DNA of 6,051 bases from Chromatiales bacterium (GTDB lineage Bacteria > Pseudomonadota > Gammaproteobacteria > Chromatiales > Chromatiaceae), in the NCBI GenBank assembly GCA_024762485.1, contig JANTHH010000168.1, forward strand, positions 1 through 6,051. The letters are read 5' to 3'. Under the pieces are notes generated by a model. It saw only the letters and a list, made by a program, of their open reading frames with translations. It was not told the origin of the DNA and did no database searches. The first letter of the stretch is position 1. Every line of letters starts with the position of its first letter. Below, one piece after another: positions 1 through 5,866 of this stretch. The translations under genes and the position numbers were made by a program.

Positions 1-113
1 GCCAAGAGGAGCGGGTGGCCGAGGACGCGCGCCTGCTGTACGTCGGCATGACCCGGGCGCAGGAAGGCCTGCTGCTGACCAGTTCGGGGGAGGGGCGATT
101 TGGCCAGCTATTG
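1..113 (+). repeat. Direct repeat copy 1 (helicase 3' end)
   Basis: This segment aligns without gaps to 3306-3418. By hand count about 95 of 113 bases match (about 84%). It is the better preserved copy and encodes the intact motif VI end of the helicase. The two copies lie in the same orientation about 3.3 kb apart, and the minus-strand MACPF-like gene lies between them. Confidence 0.8.
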
Positions 114-131
114 TCATCGGGCCACGCGTGA
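1..131 (+). CDS. UvrD/Rep-family ATP-dependent DNA helicase, C-terminal end (5' part outside window)
   Basis: The reading frame begins at base 3 and gives 42 residues before a TGA at 129-131. It contains RLLYVGMTRAQEGLLLTSS, the helicase motif VI region of superfamily 1 UvrD/Rep/PcrA helicases (usual form LLYVxxTRAxxxLxL), in which the arginine takes part in ATP hydrolysis. The protein stops about 20 residues after this motif, as in short UvrD-like helicases without a long C-terminal tail, so the 3' end looks intact. The family unwinds DNA 3' to 5' in the cytoplasm using ATP. The helicase core lies upstream of the window, so the exact subfamily cannot be decided. A decayed copy of the same segment lies at 3092-3439. 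Confidence 0.85.
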   Translation, partial: QEERVAEDARLLYVGMTRAQEGLLLTSSGEGRFGQLLSSGHA

Positions 132-177
132 AGCGCGCTATCCCGCCTATCCACTGACAACGGAATACCGATTAGTC

Positions 178-201
178 CCTCCCCCCGCTTGCGGGGGGAG
201 G
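178..201. repeat. C-run/G-run palindrome downstream of the helicase (REP-like or terminator hairpin)
   Basis: Bases 178-188 (CCTCCCCCCGC) pair perfectly with 191-201 across a TT loop, giving an 11-bp GC-rich stem. It begins 47 bases after the helicase stop codon. A further G-run, GGAGGGGGG, follows at 205-213 and could pair with the C-run as an alternative. No T-run follows on the plus strand, so it is not a canonical intrinsic terminator. Palindromes of this C-run/G-run type are common between genes in GC-rich gammaproteobacteria and may act as REP-like elements, transcript-end stabilisers or both. Confidence 0.6.
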
Positions 202-569
202 CTAGGAGGGGGGTGGACCATGTGACGTCTTCTCAAGCTTGGCGCGCCTCGACCGATCGGCAGCTGCCACTGCATCTTGCCGCGCTTGCGGTGCTCACGT
301 TCCATTTTTACCGTCCGATCGACCCTCGGGGCATACCAGAAGGACCGTTATCGTGAAAGCCGGCCCGCTGATGTCGAGAACCGCTACCCCCAGGACCGCG
401 GCCTGACAGCAGACCACGGCTCACCCGTCATTCGAACGTGAGTCTTTCAGCGTGACGCCATGACACCCCATGATCGATGATGGTCATCAGTAAAACAAAC
501 GTTTGGGCTCAGGGAGACCAGCGGCGCTACGGCAATGCAGCATTCGCGAACCGTCTGCCTGTTCCGGCC
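202..569. other. Intergenic stretch without a convincing gene
   Basis: This region lies between the helicase end with its palindrome and the minus-strand gene that stops at 570-572. No frame on either strand shows recognisable protein similarity. A short basic minus-strand frame starts at 305-303 (MEREHRKRGKMQ...) but has no clear ribosome binding site and I do not accept it. A small inverted repeat, GATGA (476-480) and TCATC (484-488), sits about 80 bases past the stop of the minus-strand gene. It has no T-run in that direction, so terminator function is weak at best. The stretch may be residue from the rearrangement that separated the two helicase copies. Confidence 0.5.
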
Positions 570-2639
570 TCAGGACGCCCGCTGCTTCTTCTCGGGAAAT
601 TTATATACCGGCCCCAGTTGGCACAGCCAGATCAGGTCTCTGCCGTCACCCGCCTCTGCCTTGCACACCTGTCCGAAATACGCCAACAACGGCCATTGCT
701 TGTATTCCATGACGACGTCTTTGGTCTTGACGTCAAAGCCGGCAGACTTATAGGGGTCGAAAACACGGCCTTTGTTAGTGGTGAAGCTGATGCCGTCGAT
801 GATGTTGCCCGGTTTGCCCTTGTCATCCAGAATATGCAGTTCCGTCTTGACGAGGTATTCATCGGGTTCCAGCTGGAAGGTCTGGCGGGTTCGGTCCACT
901 GTATCGCCATGCAGGCCAGTTGAGAAGGTGGTGCCATCGGCGTTGTCGTAGAAGAATTCCAGCCCGAACAGGGGGGTATGATCCTTCCCAAGCTGGAACG
1001 GATAAGCGATGATCTTGCGCAAACGGCTTTCCCGCACACGCCAGTTGTGGCCGTCGTCGAACTGCTCTCCACCCCCGGCGCCCGTTGCTTCGCCATAGTG
1101 AAAACCACCGTCATCGAGGATCACACGGTCCTCCCATTTCGCCAGCTCGGCGTTACTCAGACAACCGCGAGCACTGGGGCTGAGATCACACTGCCGCCGC
1201 GACAGACGCCCGATGTACCAGTCGACGATCCAACGCCGCAACTCCGGGTCCTGATAATCGTCTTTCTTGACCGCGCTCAGCGGCAGCGGCATTCGCACCT
1301 TGAACCAGTTGATATCGGGCTTCCATTTGTCCAGAGTCTGTACGTTCTCGGCCAGCCGCAGCAAGGTTCTGGCATGGACCAGCGCGGGCGAGCCTGCATC
1401 CGACTGATCCTTCTGGTGCGCCTTTACCAGTGACCGCGCCGACGCCAGCCGACGCTCGGCAATGGGCAGACTGGTCACCTGTTCCGGCAGCGAGGCATTG
1501 TCCCTCGCCATGCGCTCCAGGCGCAGGCGTACCCCGTTGAGGTCATCCTCCAGCTGCCGCAGGCCGGCCGCGTCCACGCCACGGCCCAGAAGATACTTAT
1601 CCTGATGGGCCAGCACCTGCTGAACGTCGCGGTACAGCGAGGTGAAATTCCAGTACTCCACCAGTATCTGATTGAGCTCGTGTTCTTCCGGCTGCGGGCC
1701 AGGTTCCGTCGGCCAGTTGGCCAAGCGCGCATAGGGCATCACCGCAATGCGCGTGTGCTTGGGATTATCCGCCGCCTCACGGGTCAGGCCTTTCAACTTG
1801 TCCACGAACCCTTGGCGATCGCTGGCAATGGCGCCGCCGCTGCCACCGAGTTGAAAGAATGTCACATTGATCGTCGCGTTTGTATCGATAGCGCGGATGT
1901 CACTCTCAAACTTTTCACTGGCCTGAAAGAACGAATACGACCCGGACACCTCCTCGGAAAATTTCTCGCTGGCGTCGCGTGTGCTGCTCTCGATGGTCAC
2001 CAGCCCGTACAACTCGGCGCCCCCGTAGATGGCCTGAATAAACGAATCGCCGCACTGATTGCGAAACGACGCCAGATTGTCGGGCCGCTGCGCCAGCTTC
2101 AGCGCCCAGGGTGTCAGACGTAACTTGGTACCCGGCGCGTCCTCTGCCGCTGGCTCGGTGCCGCCAAACAGGCGAGTCCAGAAGGAGGGACGGGGCAGCG
2201 ATGCCGCTCGTCCCGGCTTGGCCGGCGCGGTGTAGTCGTAGCCGTTGTCGATGGCTGCTCGCACCAGAAACGAGGAACTGGAGCTATTCACCGATACTTC
2301 CTTGGCAAACGACGCCTTGCCTTCGATGCTCACCATAGCCTTGACGGACGCGGTCGCCGACAGGTCCATTTTCTCCAGCAGCTCCGACTGGCTGGAGACC
2401 TCGTTGATGGACATGTTGACCGTTTGCGCCCCCTCGCTGGCAGGCTCAAACTCAACGCATACATTGGGCTTCGCTTCCTCCAGGGTACTGTCCCATCCCC
2501 ATCCCAACTGCGCCCCGGTGTCCTGATAATTCACCTGTGTAGACTCGGCCAAAGCGTCGGAAACCGGCGGCAAGAGGAACAAGGGCGTCAGCAGCCAAAG
2601 TCGTAGATGGCGCTTGCGCAAGGGGGCAGGGGCGGTCAT
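570..2639 (-). CDS. Exported MACPF-like pore-forming protein with C-terminal jacalin-like lectin domain
   Basis: The product has 689 residues. The start at 2639 is preferred over an in-frame ATG 13 codons upstream because CGGAG lies 8 bases before it and because it gives a proper signal peptide: a basic stretch (LRKRHLR), a hydrophobic core (LWLLTPLFLL) and an AxA site (ALA, 29-31), so the mature protein starts near E32. Residues 81-127 are Ser/Ala-rich with alternating small residues, ending in a serine run. Residues 192-217 (FRNQCGDSFIQAIYGGAELY...) resemble the MACPF signature, with CGDSF in place of the usual YGTHF and GA in place of the final GG. Residues 218-262 are a second amphipathic segment ending in VTFFQLGG. 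Residues 320-440 are largely helical. Residues 515-658 fit a jacalin-like beta-prism lectin: GAGGGEQFDDG at the start, then LEPDEYLVKTE, IDGISFTTNKGR and YFGQ. The six cysteines (61, 196, 484, 493, 659, 673) would suit an oxidised, exported protein. Inferred role: glycan-guided membrane binding and perforation. The lectin and export calls are firmer than the MACPF call. Confidence 0.75.
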   Translation of the reverse strand: MTAPAPLRKRHLRLWLLTPLFLLPPVSDALAESTQVNYQDTGAQLGWGWDSTLEEAKPNVCVEFEPASEGAQTVNMSINEVSSQSELLEKMDLSATASVKAMVSIEGKASFAKEVSVNSSSSSFLVRAAIDNGYDYTAPAKPGRAASLPRPSFWTRLFGGTEPAAEDAPGTKLRLTPWALKLAQRPDNLASFRNQCGDSFIQAIYGGAELYGLVTIESSTRDASEKFSEEVSGSYSFFQASEKFESDIRAIDTNATINVTFFQLGGSGGAIASDRQGFVDKLKGLTREAADNPKHTRIAVMPYARLANWPTEPGPQPEEHELNQILVEYWNFTSLYRDVQQVLAHQDKYLLGRGVDAAGLRQLEDDLNGVRLRLERMARDNASLPEQVTSLPIAERRLASARSLVKAHQKDQSDAGSPALVHARTLLRLAENVQTLDKWKPDINWFKVRMPLPLSAVKKDDYQDPELRRWIVDWYIGRLSRRQCDLSPSARGCLSNAELAKWEDRVILDDGGFHYGEATGAGGGEQFDDGHNWRVRESRLRKIIAYPFQLGKDHTPLFGLEFFYDNADGTTFSTGLHGDTVDRTRQTFQLEPDEYLVKTELHILDDKGKPGNIIDGISFTTNKGRVFDPYKSAGFDVKTKDVVMEYKQWPLLAYFGQVCKAEAGDGRDLIWLCQLGPVYKFPEKKQRAS

Positions 2640-2913
2640 GGATCTATCTCCGTGATGGTGGTTTCCGCGGCGCGGCATTGCACACGGTGACGTTCGCCGC
2701 CCTATTTACGATGTTTAGAGCAAAGCCCTTGTCGTGCTCCGAGTCACCACACCGGAGGGGGATTGCACGCCCATCGCGGTCAGCGTGCACTGACAACATC
2801 CACTGAAGATCACGATGAGCAGCCGCCATTCCAAGCCCGGACGATATTTTCGGCACGTCAAAAAGGAGGGCACTTCATGCAGCATAGCAGCAGCTGAGTA
2901 GACAGGGGACGGA
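2640..2913. other. Region upstream of the MACPF-like gene, with no accepted gene
   Basis: The promoter of the minus-strand gene should lie here. The most AT-rich patch is around 2700-2725 (minus-strand text includes CTCTAAACATCGTAAATAGG), but no well-spaced -35/-10 pair can be assigned. A good plus-strand Shine-Dalgarno (AAAGGAGGG, 2862-2870) precedes ATG at 2877, but that frame closes after six codons (MQHSSS). It may be a leftover of a gene start or a leader peptide before the transposase relic. Overlapping minus-strand frames here match nothing I recognise. Confidence 0.4.
2646..2652 (-). promoter_or_regulatory. Ribosome binding site that decides the start of the MACPF-like gene
   Basis: Read on the minus strand the site is CGGAGAT, with GGAG about 9 bases before the ATG at 2639-2637. 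The alternative upstream ATG (2678) would place 13 extra residues, rich in His and Arg, before the signal peptide. Confidence 0.6.
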
Positions 2914-3039
2914 TTGAGCGCAACCAGCTTCTTTGACCCGCAGGAAGGACTGGCCAAGGTGGGGAGATTGGGTGACCCGCTTCCCATCCTGGAAGGCATC
3001 GTGGATTGGCAGGCGTTCCGCGCGTTGCTGTTGCTCTAA
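2914..3039 (+). pseudogene. IS5-like transposase, N-terminal stub (41 codons)
   Basis: A TTG start at 2914 opens a frame reading SFFDPQEGLAKVGRLGDPL and then IVDWQAFRALL before TAA at 3037-3039. This matches the N-terminal pattern of a group of IS5-family DDE transposases (SFFD...RLaKLxxLGDPLxxLxxxVDWExFRxLL), which are normally several hundred residues long. The DDE catalytic domain is absent. No continuation is seen in any frame, and the helicase relic begins only 53 bases later. I could not identify terminal inverted repeats. It is a truncated, inactive mobile-element remnant that marks a past insertion or deletion junction. Confidence 0.55.
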
Positions 3040-3091
3040 GAGGATGCACGGTCGATCTGAAAGGAACGGCGGAGGCTGGGTTTCTTGCTGA

Positions 3092-3439
3092 GCAAGCGTC
3101 GGCATCCTCTACCCCGGCGGCGACTACGCCAGACGCATGGCGAGCGCGCTGCGGGCATCGGGCATCGACCACCTCTGGCTGGGCAGCCGGCAGCACAAGG
3201 CCGCCTACGACCCCGAGGCCTAGCGCGTCACGGTACCGATCATCGACAGCAGCAGGGGCCCGGAGTTTCGCCGCGTCATCCTGATCGGCCTTGGGATGAT
3301 CGGCAGCCAAAAGAAGCGGGTAGCCGAGGATGCACGACCGCTGTACTTCGGCTTGAGCCGTGCGCAGGAAGGCCTGTTGCTGACCAGTTCGGGGAAGGGG
3401 CGGTTTGGCAGGTTACTGGGGCGAGAGGCGGGGCGTTAA
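3092..3439 (+). pseudogene. Decayed UvrD-like helicase C-terminal fragment
   Basis: The frame from 3092 reads SVGILYPGGDYARRMASALR and then GIDHLWLGSRQHKAAYDPEA, is cut by TAG at 3221-3223, and resumes in the same frame as RVTVPIIDSSRGPEFRRVIL through to TAA at 3437-3439. The second half is the C-terminal RecA-like region of UvrD-type helicases. The usual TIHSSKGLEF motif is changed to IIDSSRGPEF, and the usual LLYVGMTRAQE has become PLYFGLSRAQE. The ATPase core is absent, because an in-frame TGA at 3089-3091 closes the frame upstream. Bases 3306-3418 align gaplessly with the intact helicase end at 1-113. The fragment is therefore a second, eroding copy of the helicase 3' end, and not a functional gene. 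A longer plus-strand frame that also covers this stretch is unrelated in sequence and is considered spurious. Confidence 0.8.
3306..3418 (+). repeat. Direct repeat copy 2 (helicase 3' end, decayed)
   Basis: This is the partner of 1-113, with about 84% identity by hand count, no gaps and the same orientation. The changes hit conserved residues (V to F and M to L in the motif VI region), so this copy appears to have lost selection. Confidence 0.8.
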
Positions 3440-3705
3440 TCAGGCGCAGATACCTGATTGGACAGGCGGTGGTTCATGTTGCCCAGGTCACCACAAGATA
3501 CTCAACAACGCGCTGTTCGGTTCGACTCGACGTGCCAGAAACCACGACCCCATGCGTACGCGGGAGTGAACATCTCACGTTTTCTCTGTTCCTAATTACC
3601 TCTCCAAAAAAGGCCCCAAGCCTACTCTTTCTCGTACTGGCCACTCTTGAACAGGACGCGGCAGAGTGCCGAACCGTGGTCGCCAGGATAGGACGTACCT
3701 CTGAT
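3440..3705. other. Leader and promoter region of the 619-residue gene
   Basis: This stretch is visibly less GC-rich around 3575-3625 than the coding DNA on either side, as expected for a promoter region. TAATTA at 3593-3598 could serve as a -10 element, but no good -35 is found at the right spacing. A short inverted repeat, GTGA-N5-TCAC, lies at 3566-3578, a few bases upstream. Its spacing is wrong for a CRP site, and it could be chance. No gene is seen on either strand. Confidence 0.35.
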
Positions 3706-3711
3706 AAGGAG
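3706..3711 (+). promoter_or_regulatory. Ribosome binding site that decides the start of the 619-residue gene
   Basis: AAGGAG lies 6 bases before ATG at 3718. The reading frame stays open far upstream (to 3085), so this site is the main reason to start translation at 3718. No other in-frame ATG lies between 3085 and 3718. Confidence 0.8.
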
Positions 3712-3717
3712 AGAGAA

Positions 3718-5577
3718 ATGGCAAATAGCACGAAATCGAGTAGACAAGCGAACGACACAGAACCGAGCGATGCACCCGAGCTTCCGGTCGCAACTTTGGT
3801 CGGCGATACAGGGCCGGGCTCGGTCATCAACCAGTATCTGCCGCAGCCGGGCCACCATACCGGGCGGCGCATCATCCAGATCGAGGATATGCCCAAGAGC
3901 TACTGGCGCAAACAATCCACCCAGCTTGGCACGCCGTGGCATGAGTACCTCGGCCTTGAGAAGGGCGACGACGACGTCTGGGATGTCCGCAAGCCGGAGC
4001 TGCTTACCTCAGCCTGGTTCGGTGCCCGGGCCACTCGCAGGCCAAGCCGCCTGACACCCGCGCTCCGTCAGCTTCAGGTCGAGGTGACGGCCAGCGCGCA
4101 AGATGTGCTGGCGACCACGGGGTCACTACGCAACTGGACACAGGGTCGCGCCGGGAGCTGGTCGCACGGTGGCAGCGCCACGGCGCGCATGTCTACGCCG
4201 GAGGGCGGCAGCGACAGCCACAGTGGGCCGAACATTCCCGACGAGGAACCAGGTCAGTCCGGCGGAGGCCCGGAGCCGCTGCAGGAACCAGCTGAAGCGA
4301 CCCCCAGCTTTCAGGCGAGCATTGCGCTGCTCGACTCCGGTGTCGTGAAGTTTCCGACCACGACCTGGGGCGGTGGTGTGACCGAGGTAGACGTCGACCT
4401 GAACGCCGATCCAGAACCCACGCTGTTCATCATCCAGGTCGTCGGCATCAGCTCGTTCCTCGGCGACTATGGTCTCGGCAAGACGGTGAAGACCTTCACG
4501 TTGCACCCCGGCGAGACCGCGACCCTCTCAATGCGAACTTGGCGTGCCTCAGAGGAAACGAAATCGCTGGCTTCCTCGATCATCGACTCCTACGACGAGA
4601 GTTCCAGCGAGCGCTTCGCCAATACGGTGATGAACGAGACGACCGATACGGCGACTCAGGAAAAGACCGAGAACTGGCATGCGGAGGCGGAAGCCAAGGG
4701 TTCGATCGGGATCGCCAGCGCCAAAGTCTCGGGTGGCGGTGGCGGCGAGTACGGCTCTTCGACCGAGGAGTTCTCCAAGGCAGTCGACGAGTCAGTAGCG
4801 GAGCATGCGGCCGAGGCTTCTTCGCACCGACAGAACGAGGTCACATCGAGCTCGGAAAGCTCGGTCTCTACGGAGAACGAGGAGGTAACCGAACGGACCA
4901 TCAAGAACATCAACGTCAGCCGCACGCTCAACTTCACCTTCCGCGAACTCAACCAAGCCTACACCACCAAGACTCACCTCAAGGACGTACGTGTCGCCTT
5001 TTCTAACGGCAACGCCGGAAGCTGGCGCGAGGAGCCGATGTCGGGCCTGCACAAGCTTATCGAGGAGGTCATCAAGCCAGAGTTTGTCGACGAGGTCTGC
5101 AGCGACATCATAAAGACCATCGCCGTCGTCCACGATATCGACAGCACTCCGGTACGCGTCCTGGAGCAGGTGCGGCTCGACAAGTGTTCCGTGAGCCACC
5201 AGGTTCGCGACGCCGAGCCGGACAATGAGTGCCACTACCTGGCCCCGCGAGCCGATGGGCGCATGTACTACCGTTTCAAGCGCGGCGCACTGGCCCAGTC
5301 GCAGGACGAGGAGTACCCGGTCGAGGGCGTGCTGCTCAAGGAGCGGCAGATCATGCTGGCTACCGACAGCGTGGTCGCCGAGGCCCTGCTTGGCACTGAA
5401 AACGCGCTCGACGGCTATTCGGAGAAGCTCCAGACCGAGACGATTCGCGACCAGCAGCTGGCGAGCGAGCGCGAAGCGCTGGCGCAGCAGATCGTCGCCG
5501 ACAGCGACACGGCACGCGCGGAGCTCTTCGCCCAGGTCTTCGGAGTGCCTCAGGCCGTAGAAGAGGAGTCATCATGA
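3718..5577 (+). CDS. Large protein of unknown family with glycine-rich turn between Ser/Glu-rich helical arms
   Basis: The product has 619 residues and no signal peptide or obvious membrane helix. Residues 1-145 form an N-terminal region with a polar start and short motifs such as MPKSYWRKQ and LLTSAWFGARATRRPSRL. Residues 146-195 are a Gly/Ser/Pro/Glu-rich linker. Residues 197-275 look beta-rich and end in FTLHPGETATLSMRTWRAS. Residues 277-335 and 347-392 are long polar arms rich in Ser, Glu, Ala and Thr, joined by a turn with alternating small residues and a glycine run (GSIGIASAKVSGGGGGEYGS, 328-347). A well-ordered segment follows (NINVSRTLNFTFRELNQ, 397-413; LKDVRVAFSNG, 421-431), then a helical part (441-483) and a C-terminal stretch likely to be helical or coiled coil (545-606). 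The arm-turn-arm plan recalls membrane-inserting hairpins or a long helical hairpin, but this is inference. I recognise similar uncharacterised bacterial proteins without being able to name a family. It is followed by a coupled small gene. Function unknown. Confidence 0.85.
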   Translation: MANSTKSSRQANDTEPSDAPELPVATLVGDTGPGSVINQYLPQPGHHTGRRIIQIEDMPKSYWRKQSTQLGTPWHEYLGLEKGDDDVWDVRKPELLTSAWFGARATRRPSRLTPALRQLQVEVTASAQDVLATTGSLRNWTQGRAGSWSHGGSATARMSTPEGGSDSHSGPNIPDEEPGQSGGGPEPLQEPAEATPSFQASIALLDSGVVKFPTTTWGGGVTEVDVDLNADPEPTLFIIQVVGISSFLGDYGLGKTVKTFTLHPGETATLSMRTWRASEETKSLASSIIDSYDESSSERFANTVMNETTDTATQEKTENWHAEAEAKGSIGIASAKVSGGGGGEYGSSTEEFSKAVDESVAEHAAEASSHRQNEVTSSSESSVSTENEEVTERTIKNINVSRTLNFTFRELNQAYTTKTHLKDVRVAFSNGNAGSWREEPMSGLHKLIEEVIKPEFVDEVCSDIIKTIAVVHDIDSTPVRVLEQVRLDKCSVSHQVRDAEPDNECHYLAPRADGRMYYRFKRGALAQSQDEEYPVEGVLLKERQIMLATDSVVAEALLGTENALDGYSEKLQTETIRDQQLASEREALAQQIVADSDTARAELFAQVFGVPQAVEEESS

Positions 5578-5786
5578 GCCGGTTGCTCGACGGCCCGATC
5601 ATCAGCACGGGGGCCACGCCACTCGACGCGATCCGCACCGACGCCGTCGCGTTGAGCGGCGAGGTGGCGCTAAGTCAGCCGATCGACCCATCCAGGCGCA
5701 CGGAGACCGTGCCGATGATCGCGGACAGCGACGCAATAGAGCGTGACGAGGACTTCGAGCTGGGACTCCTTCCAGCGATCGGGTGA
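5574..5786 (+). CDS. Small acidic protein of unknown function, coupled to the upstream gene
   Basis: The product has 70 residues. Its ATG at 5574 overlaps the stop of the upstream gene (ATGA), and AGAGGAG at 5562-5568 lies 5 bases before it, so translation is probably coupled and the two proteins made in related amounts. The N-terminus, MSRLLDGPIISTGATPLDAI, is followed by a segment with several Asp, Glu and Arg residues (IADSDAIERDEDFELG) and a hydrophobic end, LLPAIG. There is no cysteine, no signal peptide and no transmembrane segment. I do not recognise the family. Possible roles are a partner, chaperone-like adaptor or immunity-type protein for the 619-residue product, based on position alone. 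The strong ribosome binding site and tight overlap make it likely to be a real gene. Confidence 0.7.
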   Translation: MSRLLDGPIISTGATPLDAIRTDAVALSGEVALSQPIDPSRRTETVPMIADSDAIERDEDFELGLLPAIG

Positions 5787-5866
5787 ACCATTCGGGCTGA
5801 CTTCCCGGTTTTGCAGGGTCGAGGGTTGCTGTATCCAGCATCTCGGTAGGCGTTGGGCCCGCAAGG

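Noticed and set aside
160..305. Short basic minus-strand frame starting MEREHRKRGKMQ
   Set aside because: It has a weak start context, runs into the C-run/G-run palindrome and shows no recognisable similarity.
476..488. GATGA/TCATC hairpin as terminator for the MACPF-like gene
   Set aside because: The stem is only 5 bp and no T-run follows in the direction of transcription.
477..923. Plus-strand open frame opposite the end of the MACPF-like gene
   Set aside because: It mostly overlaps the lectin-like coding region on the other strand and its product resembles nothing. It is best explained as an antisense shadow.
2858..3310. Minus-strand open frames across the scar region
   Set aside because: They run antisense to the transposase stub and helicase relic, both of which are supported by similarity on the plus strand. 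No ribosome binding site or known motif supports them.
3566..3578. GTGA-N5-TCAC inverted repeat as a CRP/FNR-type operator
   Set aside because: The half-site spacing is 5, not the 6 of a CRP site, the flanking bases do not match, and a repeat this short can arise by chance.
3085..3717. Upstream in-frame extension of the 619-residue protein to a TTG at 3085 (830 residues)
   Set aside because: The extension crosses the helicase relic in a different frame, is rich in Arg and Pro with no recognisable domain, and has no ribosome binding site at its start. AAGGAG before 3718 gives a far better start.
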